A stretch of DNA of 64,000 bases from Reticulitermes lucifugus (Eukaryota; Arthropoda; Insecta; Blattodea; Rhinotermitidae), in contig JAKCWW010000003.1 in NCBI GenBank assembly GCA_026260175.1, positions 160,060-224,059 of the forward strand. The letters are read 5' to 3'. Below are positions 22,925 to 35,550 of this stretch, one piece after another (positions within the stretch are counted from its first letter, which is position 1; each line of letters begins with the position of its first letter). The position numbers were made by a program, and so were the translations under genes. Below the pieces are notes generated by a model. It saw only the letters and a list, made by a program, of their open reading frames with translations, did not search any database and was not told the origin of the DNA.

Positions 22925-23092
22925 TAAATGCTTCTGTCACTTTGCCACATATGATAGGAAGCTGTGTGGACCCAGAGATAATCTCAACACTGTGGTGAAG
23001 AGAAACATCACTGCCTGTGTCGATAATCAAACCCTGTTTCACCGGTCGTCCATTCCACAGTCTCTGTACTGACTGACCCAACACTGCTCTGA
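22925..23092 (-). mobile_element. SINE-1, 5' and middle part
   Basis: On the minus strand GGTTTGATTATCGACACAGG, CAGTGATGTTTCTCTTCACC and CTCTGGGTCCACACAGCTTC correspond to B-box to middle of SINE-1. The open frame seen on this strand is an accident of the repeat. Confidence 0.6.
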
Positions 23093-23162
23093 ATTATGTT
23101 CATAAGGAACGAAGATTCTAATTCGTCCTACTTCCAATGCTACGAATGGAATTATACTACCC

Positions 23163-23345
23163 GAACCAAGGGCAGGGGCGTGGCTCAGGCGGTTTGTTGC
23201 CAGCCTTTCACCGCAGGGGCCCGGGTTCGTTCTAAAGCCAGTCGGTGTGGGATTTGTGGTGGATTAAGTGGCACTGTGAGAGGCTTCTTAATTCGGCTTT
23301 CACCTGTCGGTATCATTGCTTCATTTCTCTATACGCTGTAGAATC
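23163..23345 (+). mobile_element. SINE-3
   Basis: GGGGCGTGGCTCAGGCGGTT (A-box), CAGGGGCCCGGGTTCGTTCT (B-box, partly changed), GGGATTTGTGGTGGATTAAG body. Confidence 0.7.
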
Positions 23346-24714
23346 TTAGGATCCAACAGTAATGAATAAAGCACTTAACTTTCCTCTATCTCTCTCTCTT
23401 TCTCAACACCAGAAACATCATTGACAAACTATTTCGGAGATTCAGTAACCATTTACGATTACGGACTGACGAGATGTGACTTCGTTTAGTCCGGTGAACG
23501 GGTAGGCCTACCAACATTTCGACAGGATCTTTATCATTTTTACGTATAAGGACAGTAACGATATTAGTCGAACACAACGATTTTGTTATTTGTAGTCGCT
23601 TTGTAAAGATTTTTAACTTTATTTATATATTGTCCCTTTCTACTAAATGGATCATATCATCAATCTTACCAAATGAATGGAAATTATCCAGCACATTTTA
23701 TGCGAATTTTGACGTGTTACTCTTTGTCTTAAATGAATGTAAATATTCTTTATGTCGTCTGGAAAAACATCTACCAATTTTTCCGTTATACTTTTTACAA
23801 CATTAAAGACGCGTAAAATTTTTATTTTTCGTATCCATATAACACACAAGGGGATGTATAATGCACAGAACAATTTTTATAGTAGAAGTGACTTATTTTT
23901 CTACCCTTAAGAGGAAGGCAACATGTATCTTCGAACCGATGGTACGGATTACATTGCGCAATATCTCAGAAAATCAGGTCTTAATATTCCCTGCCTCTAG
24001 AATCTCATGTCTTACGTGAGTAAATAACTTCATAATTGAGAAACCTTGGCGAGGTTGTAGATATTCAGCTGGAAGATGCATTTCCTGCCGCCATTTATGG
24101 GACCAACGTTTCGTTGCCGTGTTCACAACAGCCCTCTGTTTGGCCTTGTTCAATCCTCCTTACCTCAGTTCGCATCCTGACATCACATTGGATAACAATA
24201 TACATGCATTTCGAACGTGAGTTAATATTTCTATTTTATTTCTCTAAACCCTTTACGGGTCAGTGGTAGCCATGTGTACCGTTTGCTTCTAACGTCACAT
24301 AACACGGCATTACCCCACAGAGTTTATTTGTGACATTTGTGTCGTTATCAGAATAAACAACGATCATTTTCCTAAACAAACTTAACCTGCTAGTGTTGGT
24401 AGAAGAGACGTGGTGTGTTCCTTGTAAGTGAAGATTTTGGATCGGATTTGTTTTATGAATTGTTATTTCGGAGAAGTGCCTTACTGTGCCGTATGCGCCA
24501 TATAATTTACACCTAAAAACGTAGGGTTTAAACACTAACCTCAGGTTTTGGGCTCCACGAATTTGGATGAAACGAATGAATGCTTGTGATCAGATGCTGG
24601 GGTTAGGTCAGCCCATCGCATTAAAAACCAGCCGTGAAATCTCAGGGTTATCGTCGATGGACTGTAAAATTTGACGTTTGAATGTGCGAAAATGCTGACC
24701 ACAAGTTCTATGTA

Positions 24715-24795
24715 CATTTATACCTTGAAGATGGAGGCAGTATGTTTGTCCAAACTGTTTTTACTTCTCTACTTACGGCCAACAATACCGTAATC
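24715..24795 (+). repeat. Class B unit, decayed
   Basis: ACCTTGAAGATGGAGGCAG.. TGTCCAAACTG.. TACTTACGGCC follows the class B order. C3 and GAAA are changed. Confidence 0.5.
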
Positions 24796-25185
24796 TTTAT
24801 ATTCAATTAACGATTCGCGTAAAAAAAGACTCCGAGCCCTCATTTAGCAATTCTTTCCGTCTGTAATCAATAAGGCTTTCTGTTTGCCTGCTCATCCCTT
24901 CATCTCCGTCTTGCCACCCCCGCCTCCCTGCTGTAACCCGTCTGCCATTCTTATCTTCTCGTATTCTTTTCTTAACAAAAGAACTGGTAAAAAGGAAGGA
25001 AGAGTGCTAGACCTTTTAAAACATAAAAAGAAATGAATCAAAAAGAACGAATCTGCTACGAACGTTCAGTTGAAGGTCAAATACGGCCTTTTTTTTCGTA
25101 AAATAAAATGATGCTAAAAAAGGTAACCGAAAAATGGAATATGTTTTTCAACCCACGATTATCTGTTATAACTTAAATGCAAGTT

Positions 25186-25350
25186 ATACCTGTGCTTAAT
25201 TGACCACCACGCCATGAAGGCATGTGGGCAGTGGAGTTATACCTCCACACACACATTCTTTACCTCGGCACTAGACATTGGTGAGTGGTCAGGTTCACGC
25301 CCCGGCCTCTTTAATTTCCGGGTATGCAATGAATAGGAGGCTTGGTGGTA
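25186..25350 (-). mobile_element. SINE-1, 3' half
   Basis: ACCTGTGCTTAATTGACCAC, CACGCCATGAAGGCATGTGG, GTGAGTGGTCAGGTTCACGC and CAATGAATAGGAGGCTTGGT in the inverse family order. Confidence 0.7.
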
Positions 25351-28059
25351 CGCAGCGCCAGTTCAGTCTTCAGTTAACGTGGGCCACATCAACACAACAC
25401 TAAGTTCTAGGGCCACACAAATAACTTTATCTCCTAAGACCGTGTAAGACTGCATGCATACGTTAGTATGCACAGATGTGTACATTTGTAGCATAGACAT
25501 TTCGGCACCAGTAGAAGCTTAAAGTTCTCCACGGTGAAGTTGATGCTAAAATGAGAGTCTTCTGGGTTGTTATGCCGTATATAAATTTATACGGACCTTT
25601 CGTATGAACTTCGTGCCTACATCTTTAGGGTGACCTATCAGGTTCTTGTGAATGTTGAAGCCTACGAAACGTCGGAACACATTTATGATCCCACACTGTG
25701 TATGAACCAAGACACGTATGTTTCAACATTATCGAAACTTATGGATAAAACATGGCTTAACAGAAGAACAGTTTTACAACGAAAACAGATACTAAACATT
25801 ATATTTTGGTAGAGTAGCGGATGGGTTGTGGAATACGTACATTAACGAACTATATGGAACATAAAAACTTTTGGAAATAGTTCCTCGGCTGTTCAAAAGT
25901 TTCTTGCATTTTGTGGAACCCATTTTAACAGGAGCCCTCCATGTGTCCCTTTCCTGAATTAAACTGATTAGATTTGCACACTGTCATCTCACTTTCAAGA
26001 TTCGTTTTAATTGTATCCTACCATCTGCGTATACTCGTAGACCTTCCAACTGGCTCTTTCTTTCACGTTTTCCTACCCTGAACTTTTCATACGTTTCTCT
26101 TCTCTCCTATTCATGCCACATGCTCCGTGCCTCTCATTCTTCTTGATTTGATCATCCTACTAGTGTACGTTCATTTCATAAATTATGGCCGCTAACTCGG
26201 TAGTAGCAGGAAATTTTAAACCCTAATTCCGGACGTTCAAGTATAATGGAGTGGTCATGGTGATGTTGCATTTTTATGCAAGGCGCTGGAATTGTAGTGT
26301 TTGTCATGCATATCATAAAGGTAAGATTGTCCCTGTGTAACCCGTGAACGCTTCTATAGGAGTGGAGGTATATCTCCACCACGAAACGGAGGTGATTGTT
26401 TAGCTTCATTCCCCGGATGCTTTACCACGGCGGAAAGAACTCCCGGCATCTATTAAATAGGAGGATAGAGGGGCTCCAGAGGTGATCTGGGTATTTTGGA
26501 ATAGAGAGCAATATCCTACCCATGGTGGGAACTAAACGCACTTCTTATGACGTCCAGTCTAGTCACTATACCAAGTGAGCTATCTGGGCTTCACCGTGCA
26601 TATCATAATCTTCTCAAATTGTCGGTATTACAGACCTGAATTTTTGTAAGGGTGTTCGTGAGCCGTATAAAATAGAATTCCAGGCCAGAAGTACCACACC
26701 GACCTGCAGTCTGATCACAATGTATCTCTGTTGTACATATGCCGCTATAGCACGCAGTATTACGGTTGATCGGCCGTTTGGTGTAGTTTGGTTAGATGAC
26801 AATGAATTGTGAAAAGGTCTCTGGGGGACGTACGCGCTGTACTGTTCAACTTTTTGTGTGACGTGTGACCAACAAGCCGTCCAGTACGCAAACAAATACT
26901 GTTGGTCTTTTCTGACCCATCTCATCCCCAAATCCTTCGCCGTGTGGCAATGAAGCGTGATATTCCCAGCAATGGGTATTTCTCTGGCCCAGACAGGGGC
27001 GAGAGAACTTCAGTGCTCTATGACAGTCGATTCTGAATACACAAATCGGAACTATCAGTGAAGAGTTGTCTTTACGTTCAGCTGATATTCGTAGAATCAG
27101 TGTTGATGTCCTGCGCTATTGCATTAGTTAAGCATTCGTGACTCGTACTACAGATGTGCGTATTAATATGCTGACCCAAAAATCATTAAAATTTCAGCGA
27201 TCAGTTGCTGCTGTTTTCAGTACCACAGTTGGCCACACTGTACTTATTTCGCTGGTTACATACTACGGCACTGGAGGAACACTTTGACATCACGATGTCA
27301 CTGAATGTACGTGCTGTGAACTTGAAAAGCTCTTGAAATATTCTCAGTTGCATAGAACAGAAATGTTCACTAAGTGGTGCTACTGTCTAGCACAAAAGTA
27401 TTAAGCGTTTTCGGCAAAACTGGACGTACAGTACCAATATAGCACACTTCTACCCTTTTAGTGTTGTCACATTACGCTTTTATAATATCAAAGAAATAGG
27501 TGGGGGGCTATGAATTGGATTACTACTAGCTTCTCAAAAGGAAAACTACTTCATGAAGTTAGTCGAGAAACATTAAGAGACGAGAATATTCGAGATACTT
27601 GAGATTAGATGGAAGAATAAAATTAAAATATATGATAAAATGCTGAAGGCAGGGCCCACTTTGGGATTTTGTTGACACAGAAATAAAACTTGGGTTGGCA
27701 TAAAACGCTGACGAATGCTTGACCAACCGTGTGTCAGCTTCAGGTTAAGGTATCTGCAGTTACATGTAAAACGTTTTGTCTGGCCTGTCACTTTTAAATA
27801 ACTTTTACGCCAACTTTTGTGTTCGTACTGTGGTTTTGTAATTGTCTTACGACACGACAGCACAACTGTAACTCTTATCTGTTGATAATGTTCACTTGTG
27901 TAGTAGAAGACAACCAGAAGTAACTGTAAATTTTATGTTATGACACACAGTAATTGAAAATAGCAGTTTCGTAATGAGCTAATATATTGCAGTGTCGTGT
28001 TTTCACACTAAATATCATACTTGTTTTATAGCATGTAGACAGCTGATACGTAATAGGAG
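25351..28059. other. Unassigned apart from the SINE at 26325-26590
   Basis: 27590-27640 (GATGGAAGAATAAAATTAAA) may be a trace of the LINE-A RWEDNIK block. Otherwise nothing is recognised. Confidence 0.4.
26325..26590 (-). mobile_element. SINE-1
   Basis: GTCCCTGTGTAACCCGTGAA to the tRNA-like end TCACTATACCAAGTGAGCTA-TCTGGGCT. ACCACGGCGGAAAGAACTCC and TAGGAGGATAGAGGGGCTCC are the inner blocks. The B-box is weakened. Confidence 0.7.
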
Positions 28060-28312
28060 AGCCGCGATATCTCAGTCGATATGGTGACTACTCTACGGGC
28101 TAAACGACACTTAACGGGGTACAACTCCTGACAGAGCAGACAAATTTATCTTCTTCCAACCTCACATCCAGCTGGTATTTTATGCTTTTTACTTGGGGAT
28201 AAGCGGCCGGGACGTGAAACTGACCACTTGCATGCCGAGGTTAAGAAATGTGTGGAGCTAGACATCCCACTCCCCCCATACAGTTATTGGCGTGGTGCTT
28301 GTTAGGCGCGTT
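28060..28312 (+). mobile_element. SINE-1
   Basis: GAGCCGCGATATCTCAGTCG-ATATGGTGACTACTC head, GGGGATAAGCGGCCGGGACG, ATGCCGAGGTTAAGAAATGT, CTGGCGTGGTGCTTGTTAG-like end. Confidence 0.75.
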
Positions 28313-28329
28313 AACAAAATTGCGAAAAG

Positions 28330-28510
28330 CGGTTATTATCTTCGTCATGTCTGTCTGTCCGCATGGAACATCTCGGCTCGCACTGCACCGATTTTCATGA
28401 AATTTAATATTTGAGCATTTTTCGAAAAACTGTCGAGATAATTTAAGTTTCATTCAAATGTGATAAGAATCATAGGTACTCTATATGAAGACATTTGTAT
28501 ATTTGTGACA
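28330..28510 (+). repeat. Second copy of the CTGTCTGTC / TTTTCATGAAA repeat
   Basis: CATGTCTGTCTGTCCGCATG, CACTGCACCGATTTTCATGA, ATTCAAATGTGATAAGAATC. It directly follows the SINE-1 at 28060. Confidence 0.5.
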
Positions 28511-28937
28511 TCTCGCTGAATTCTTCTTAGAATGAGAAATATTTCAGACAAAATTGGTAGAGAAAATCAAAACACATTTTGTATTCAATAACTTTTTTCC
28601 GAAAATCGTGCCGTTTATGGAATAACATAAAAAAATATGGTAGTCAGACAGGCCACGGATGAAAATACTCGTATAACGGCGCATGCGCTTTGCATGCTGG
28701 ATAACTAAGGCTACATTCACACAATCAGAACATGTAATACTTATTGCTTTTCCACGGTAACAACGGTTACGCGAACGCACCTGAATATTACGTTTATGTG
28801 TACATTGCATCTCTTATTTACCTTAAACAAAAGCAGCCTGTAGGCTGCTCGTATCAGTGTGTTCATATTCCGTTCCATAAGGGATAATGAAGATGGAGGC
28901 AGTAGTTTGTCACATGCAGGTTTTTGACAATGGTTTT

Positions 28938-29100
28938 ACATGAGTAGTATCAACAACGTTCACAAGGACGCTTTCCATTGTCACAAATGCTCAAAACAAA
29001 CACTACGTTTAGGAAGCTGGTTCCGAAACGTAGTGTTTGTTTTGAGCATTTGTGACAATTGAAAAGTCCTCGTGAATACTGTTGATATTTATTACTCATG
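28938..29100. repeat. Near-perfect 160-bp palindrome
   Basis: The arms run from CATGAGTAGTATCAACAACG (28939) inward and from TACTCATG (ending 29100) inward. The inner ~45 bp (TTGTCACAAATGCTCAAAAC.. and inverse) is almost exact. The centre is AGGAAGCTGGTTCC followed by GAAACGTAG, so the fold-back has a GAAACG motif as in class B but no CTGANGA upstream. Class B-like debris (GAAGATGGAGGCAGTAG, 28888) lies just to the left. Confidence 0.75.
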
Positions 29101-29684
29101 CAGGCAGTACTTTCCTCTGAGGTTTCTCCAACCACGTAACAGATTACTGTAACCCAGCAGATCGCAAGGTGATGGCCTCAGTCTCATATACTGCATGTGG
29201 TCCATCCCCACTGTAACTACTTTAATCACGTTTACTAATGACCTACTTTAATTACATGGATATAAAGTAAGAAACTGACGCTTTTAAGTTGTGCCAACTG
29301 AACAGTTCTGTCATCTGTGTCGTTATAAAACACACACATTGTGTGGTTGGTAGCCCTTTGAAACTTCACCTTTTCTAAGTATTACTTAAAAATGTAATTC
29401 CTTCGTCAAAGAAGATGCGATGTGTCTTTCTTTTGAACAGCCTCCAGATAATTTGCGTAGGCATATGTGTATATCCACTGTTTACCCTAGCCATCGTACC
29501 AAATATCATTACTGTTACGTCCAGTTTCCACTGTGCTTTAAGAACTCTAAGCCCGTCATGCGTAAAATACAGTGAGAAATTTTCACTTGTCGTAGCGCAC
29601 TCATGCATATTAGGCGGGCTCTGTTTAAGTCCGGCTGGCCCTTAATGAGATTTATCTCAAGGTATCTGTGCCTACGAAACTCAC

Positions 29685-29835
29685 TTTATATTTAGCGACT
29701 AGGCTACGGGAGCATTGGGGTCCGATTCCCGGCGGAGGCAGATTTGGTTTCTGCGCCTAGACCGATTATGGGACATATTGAGCCTACTTTCTAGGATATA
29801 ATGGTGACTGTTCCTCAAGGTTAAATTACCCTAGA
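29685..29835 (+). mobile_element. SINE-1 head, partial
   Basis: TTTAGCGACTAGGCTACGGG and GGTCCGATTCCCGGCGGAGG resemble the second half of the tRNA head. The remainder is only weakly similar. Confidence 0.45.
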
Positions 29836-30584
29836 AGTGAAGCTAAAGATATACATGCATCTAGATCCAAAACATGGCTATGCACGCCAGTTCTCCCATA
29901 CGTCTTCATGGATATTGCCTTTTTACTATTTACAACGTGAGTGTGTGTTTTGGTTGCTACTGTTTATGTATGTGCATATATACACATGTGTATGTGCTGA
30001 CATAGGTACCCACAAAAAAGTAACCTACATTTACAAGTATTCATTTTTACAGAGACCGAATAATATACATTTAAAGTTCAGTTCGTATGAAGATGTCAAT
30101 GCAAATGAAAAACCCCCGAGGTCAAACAAAGTATCCCAGGTTTCGGCTTCGTACAAAATTCTCTCTCAATTTCCAGCAAACAATTCTATCTGGTAATATA
30201 CTCAGACAAGAATAATATGCAGCCTTCCCTCTCCTTTACGTTTGTTCCAATCGGAGGAGATGAAATTGTGCGCGTTCTGTGTGGTCTGGTATAGAGCACT
30301 CTTCTTTCTGATTGCCTCTCAATATTGGAACACTGTGGGGCAATACGAAGGCAATAGAATGTTGTATTGGTTTGTTGATGGTGTGATAGCCTTCACACAA
30401 CCCCCTCTTCCCCCACTACGTCCGGCTACATATCCGGTCCAGCACCCCCTATTTCTTTCTCACATTCTTGAGTCTGCAAAGCCTCATCCCCAGGTCTGCT
30501 ATAGTGTTTGGATATTTAAGATGACACGAAATTTCTTTGACTTGTAGAATGTTATAATACGTAAAACGTATTGGTCGGAAATCT

Positions 30585-30835
30585 TGAAGGTAACAGGCCA
30601 CTTGAAAGAACTACGCGTAGGTGGGAGGCTCGTAATATACTGTATAATGGATCTTAAACCAGTAGCATATGAGTGTGGAGACTGCATTCATTTTGTGCAG
30701 GATATAAACCAGTGGCGGGCTCTTGTGGACATTGTAATGCATTTCACTTTCCATACAAGGTGAAACATTTCTTGTGTAGCCGAACAACTGCTAGCTGTTC
30801 AAAAGGGACTCTGTTCTATGTCGTTAGTGGGATCT
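30585..30835 (+). mobile_element. LINE-A 3' tail, plus
   Basis: AACAGGCCACTTGAAAGAAC.. GGTGGGAGGCTCGTAATAT, CAGTGGCGGGCTCTTGTGGA, then ACTCTGTTCTATGTCGTTAG. Diverged. Confidence 0.72.
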
Positions 30836-30868
30836 TACTCGTATTATTTGACTGGCTGATACAGCAGT

Positions 30869-30898
30869 ATGTGTGTGTGTGTGTATGTGTGTGCGTGG
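30869..30898 (+). repeat. GT microsatellite
   Basis: Interrupted (GT)n, 3' of the LINE-A tail. Confidence 0.85.
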
Positions 30899-31837
30899 AC
30901 CTACGGTAATAAAAACACAAAACGTAGCTCTTAATTTTTTAAATTGTTTTCAGACTTACACCTCTGTAACGTTAAAAATCATTTTGTCTTTACTTAGAGT
31001 CAAACCAAGTGTGAAGTGAGTGGTAAAGCGAAAACACGGAGCCGATGTTGCTATAACAAATAGACAAAGCGCAGTAATCACTAAGAGCCCAGTTTCCGAA
31101 TTAGTGGAAGGCTAAAGGTTAATCAGATTTTTTTACCTCCTCGTTTAACTGATCTCACTCAGTCCAGTATATTTAATGCAGGTCTCTACTAATATTGAGG
31201 GGGCTGCTTGTGACCACAGCACCTTGCGTCTTCAGGTTGCGGTTGGAGGAGATGGCCTCCAGATATCGACGGTCGCCAAGGGTTAGTCCTAAATATTTAT
31301 CGTAGCAAAGAACGTGTTACGAACTACTACACGGGGCTTCGGATTTGTGCTTAGGAGAGAGCTTAGTGGCTGGCTGTTGTGAATGAGGTAAAAAATCTTT
31401 GATTCTATAAATGGCGGAGAAATCTCTGAGCCAAAGGGATGTCAGCTTGTAGCGAATGCCTGTTCCGTTTGAAGCTGAAGCCACGTTTGATTTCGAACAA
31501 CTTGTTGGGTCATTTCTTAGCATTGATAAAGTCAAGACATTTCCCCAGTCTGCTGTCTGGTTGTTGAGGGTAACTCACCCCATGAAGTGGCGACTTCCCC
31601 TTAGCTGAGATTAATGGCGACAGAATGAAGAGAGGTCTACCATCTGGATTGTTTCCTGATTGGTCTTACGAAACGGTCTCGGTATAATTTCTGTTGCCTC
31701 CTTGCTTGACTTGTGGTCGATTTCTCCAAGCAATTTTATGTATTTACCGCAGCATTTAGGAATAAACCTTGGTTCAGATGCCTTTTATTGAATGCTGTCA
31801 GAATTGTGTACTGCCTATGAATTATGGCGTAGGCGAA

Positions 31838-32150
31838 GGGCCAGGATGGCCCACTAAGTAGAGACACCAAGCTACGGGTTGGATGACCGAGGAATCGGGG
31901 TTCCATTCCCTACAGAAAGAGATTTTTTCCCTTTTCCAAAGCGTTGAGACAACCTCTGGGTCCCACTCACCCTCTTGTACAGCGTATACCGGCGGACCTT
32001 TCCCGAGGGGTAAAGCGGCCGTAGTGTGAAGCCAGGCACTTGCCTCCATTCAGTGCTAAGGTCAGTATTGCATGGGACTGTACTTCTTAATGGCCTGGTG
32101 CTTAATAAATCTCAGAGAAAACTTTATCTTTCCTTTTACCTTTACCTCAT
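31838..32150 (+). mobile_element. SINE-1
   Basis: GGGGTTCCATTCCCTACAGA (B-box), GACAACCTCTGGGTCCCACT, GGTAAAGCGGCCGTAGTGTG and GGCCTGGTGCTTAATAAATC. Near full length. Confidence 0.75.
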
Positions 32151-32454
32151 TATGATATAGGCATTAGACCATGCCTCAAAAGTGTCCGCATAGTGGTAGT
32201 TACATGCACTGCGTTCTTTAAAATTAAGACTTGTGTTTGGGAGACAGCAGGTTTGTTTTTAAGGTGTAACACCGGCTGTAGTGTTTTTCTTTGTGTCTTT
32301 CCTCATTTTCCTCCAAAAATAATGCCGGGATAATACCCCGTTTGTTGAAGGCCTTCTTGATTGCAAATTCTCTCCAGTTCTTTATTTGCTAACAATTGTA
32401 ACGTTGGAGGCTATACACTCTAAGATATACACCCTAAGATATAGACTTCATAAC

Positions 32455-33480
32455 TCTGTGACTAACTCCACGGAGCACAGTTTTTTCGGAGACGCTAGCA
32501 GGTCCTCAATCAAGAAATTCGACGAATTTTATGTAACATGACAGTTCATTACTGCATTCACAAGCACCGGCCAGCTGTCCTGAGCCAGTTCAATCCAGCC
32601 CATGCCTCCCCATCCCACTTCTTGAAGATCCATTTTAATATTGTCCTCCCATCTAAGCCTAGGTCTTCCAAGTAGGCTCTTTCCCTCAGGTCTTCACACA
32701 AAAACCCTGTATGCACCTCTCCTGTGTCCACATGGGGCGTGTGACATTCTTCTTGATTTTATCACCCGAATGATATTTGGTGAGTCGTACCAATGAAGCT
32801 CGTCGTTAGGTAGTCTTCTCCACTTTCGTGTTACTTCTTTCCTCTTATTCCCAAATATCTTCCTCAGCACCATACGAGTATTCTCTAAAATCCTCAGCCT
32901 GTATTCCTCCCTCAATGTGAGAGATCAACTTTCATACCCACACGAAACAACAGGCAAAATTATAGTTCTGTACTTCTTAATCTTTATATTTTTGGATAGC
33001 AAACTGGAAGACAGAAGATCCTGCACCGAATGATAACAAGCATTCCCCGACTTCAATCTGCTCTTAATTTCTTCCTGAAAGGAATTTCAATTTGTTAGGG
33101 TTGGTGCCAAATATTTAAACTGTTACACCCTTCCAAAGGATTTATTATCTACCTTTATGTTGCGATTCTTCCCTGCATTCTGATCTTGAGACATGACCAT
33201 GTACTTAGTTTCTCGAACAAATTCTTACTGGCGACTAAAGATTCTATGTTTTTCTTTATAGTAAATATGCTTCACCCCATATATTTACGTCATCAGCATA
33301 AACCAGAAGCCGATGTGTACCACTGGGGTAGAGACAGAGTCGTAAAATAAACCACAGAAACATTGAAGAATTTTCTACTTTGCCGACAGCTTGCATTTGT
33401 GTGTTTCCTTTACTCTGACAATAAACAGCGATTACATTGGTCGGCATCAATTTCCTCCCTGAAATAATTTTGATAGATTT
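32455..33480 (-). mobile_element. LINE-A, longest copy: RT C-terminal part and 3' UTR
   Basis: A non-LTR retrotransposon fragment. On the minus strand it begins near 33480 and shows GTHRLLVYADDVN (33313-33279), the YADD motif of the reverse transcriptase palm. Next are a KYMVMSQDQNAGKN block and REEYRLRILENTRMVLRKIF (from 32915) with KEVTRKWRRL and [33 protein letters not shown] follows, then the 3' UTR to ACTAACTCCACGGAGCA at 32459. Endonuclease and most of RT are absent (5' truncation). There are a few frame breaks. This copy identifies all the shorter tails in the window. Confidence 0.88.
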
Positions 33481-33959
33481 TTGTTGGTAATAGGATCAAA
33501 AACTCGAATGTGTGAATAAAAGTTTTACACCACCCTCCGTTTGGATGATATCAGTTCATACCTCAGTTGAAAGGCCAAAAACCGAAATTTGGGGCTGGCC
33601 CAAGTTGTTTGTTATGTTGTTCATTTATATTTACTTATTTAAGTCACTTAAATCCCCAAAATAATATTGTCTGAAACTATCTTTCAAACTGGAAAGGATT
33701 GCTTTCAGTTGTTTACAGTCCCTTTAATTTGCAGTGTGATTAAATGTCGCTGTGATAATTTGTCGGCGTGATCAAGTGTCCGTGGTAATTTGTCGCAGCC
33801 CCTTCCCCCAAAATATCAGTCGCATCCCACCCTCTATCCTGAGTGTTGCACCAGCGCAAAAGTAACAGTGTCCCTGTATGTTTCGAAAGTAATTTTCTTG
33901 TGTGCAATATGTCACATTCTTGTCAAAATATGCCGAACAGTTGCTGCTACATTTAAGGC

Positions 33960-34985
33960 GAAGTGGTATTAAAATCGCAAAGGAAGCCACTGTCACAACT
34001 CGCGAGAAAAGCTTATGAACGTATTTTGGCTGTAAGGTCGGAGGTCAAGATAAAGTTTGGGCGCCGACAATTTACTGCAGCTCATGTTCAAGGACTTTGG
34101 CAGACTGGTTGAGAGGTACCCACAAATCAATGGCTTTTGCTGTTCGGATGGTGTGGCGTGAGCCTCGAGACCACTTAAACGACTGCTATATTTGCATGCC
34201 AAGATCATTGGTTTCTTCCGATTTTCTAAGCATAAAATAGAGTATCCTAATATACCCTCCGCTTTAAGACCTGTTCCTCATGATGATTTAATGCCAGTGC
34301 CCAAGCCACCAGAATCTTATAATCTTGTCTCAGATTCAGAATCGGAAGAGAATAAAATTGGCCACTTCGTTCAGAAACAACACCAGGTCAGAAGAATGTG
34401 TCACATCCTGCTTCAGTGGATAAGTCACAAATCTGTTTACCTCCAAGGCATATCAAGCACGCTCTGATAAAAATATCTGTGAAACGACAGATAGAGACAG
34501 AGATGGGTTTGCCTATTTAAGTCAAAACGTTCCCAAAATAAGTGAGACCAAGATGAAAAAAGGAATTTTCGTTGGCCCTCGAATTAAACAACTATTCGAA
34601 GACCACAACTTCAGTACAAAATTAAATGCTACAGAAAGAAGAGCCTGGGAAGCATTTGAAAACGACTACAGGAACTTTCTGCGCAATGAAAAAGCGAAAA
34701 ATTACAGTGGCATTGTGCAGGAGCTAATTTCGTCGTACAGTGCTAACATGTAACATGTCATTGAAACTTCATTTTCTGCATTTGCATTCGCGTTTTTTCC
34801 TTAAAACATGGATGTCTTCTCCGATAAACATGTCGAAACTTCCCTCATGACATTTCCAAAATGGAACAGAGGTACAATGGAAAATGGAGTCCAAATATTT
34901 TGGCTGACTATTGCTGGAGTCTTATAAGGGAGACACCAACTGGCGAATTTAAGAGGCAAAAGAAGACGAAGTGAGTGCTTTATGA
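33960..34985 (+). mobile_element. Broken fossil of a widespread multicopy repeat protein
   Basis: Pieces such as IPSALRPVPHDDLMPVP (34257), GIFVGPRIKQLFEDHNF (34562) and RETPTGEFKRQKKTK (34930) match, from memory, a large uncharacterised protein family found in many copies in insect and other animal genomes (PSALRPVPH.., EGIFVGPxI.., ADYCWSLxRE..). The class of element is not certain. It is old and broken several times, with the middle of the family's usual length missing. No terminal repeats were identified. Related spacer may extend to about 35220. Confidence 0.7.
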
Positions 34986-35270
34986 CGAATTTTTTTTGTA
35001 GTTAGGATAAAGTATATAGAGACATTTTTCATTATTTGACAGTGTACTCGTATATTGTAATTACAAACCAATATAGTGGGCTTCCTTTTTTATTACAAAC
35101 GTAGGTTTTGGATTTAATCCCTCGTCACTTAACATTGGTGGGTGATAGGAGAATTTTGTTGTCATATTCGGATTCAGCAATGTCAAAACTATAAGAATCA
35201 CCCTGAATTTTAACGGAGCGATTTTTTTTGGCCGACCAGTGTTATTTTCCTAGACGCAGTTACGATATGA

Positions 35271-35550
35271 GCCGGGATAGCTCGGTCGGTATAGTGACAA
35301 GTCCACATGCTGAATACGAAGAACTCGTGGTTCGATTCCCGTCGAGGACACGAGATATTTTTATTCTCCGAAGTGTCCAGACTGGTTTCAGGCTCACCTT
35401 GTCTCCTGTTCCATAGGTGATGGAGACTCTGTCCCAGGATTAAAGTGGCATGGGCATGAAGCTCTCACCATTTACCTCCATCTACTGCTGAGCTTAAGAA
35501 TGTACGTATCTATAACTCAACTCCCCCTATGCCTTCATGACCTGAGCAAC
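35271..35550 (+). mobile_element. SINE-1 with a good tRNA head
   Basis: GCCGGGATAGCTCGGTCGGT-ATAGTGAC (A-box) and GTGGTTCGATTCCCGTCGAG (B-box) show both Pol III promoter boxes. The body continues to CCTTCATGACCTGAGCAAC. It is the clearest evidence that SINE-1 is tRNA-derived. Confidence 0.85.

Noticed and set aside
22893-23084. Minus-strand frame with LIIDTGSDVSL, resembling an aspartic-protease active site
   Set aside because: The DNA matches SINE-1 from B-box to middle (GGTTTGATTATCGACACAGG..). The motif is an accident of that repeat, and no other retroelement domain is nearby.
29837-30196. 119-codon open frame (+)
   Set aside because: Composition and lack of any motif suggest chance. It starts in SINE-like sequence.
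35271-35360. Possible tRNA gene with A- and B-box
   Set aside because: It is continuous with the SINE-1 body found in about twenty copies.
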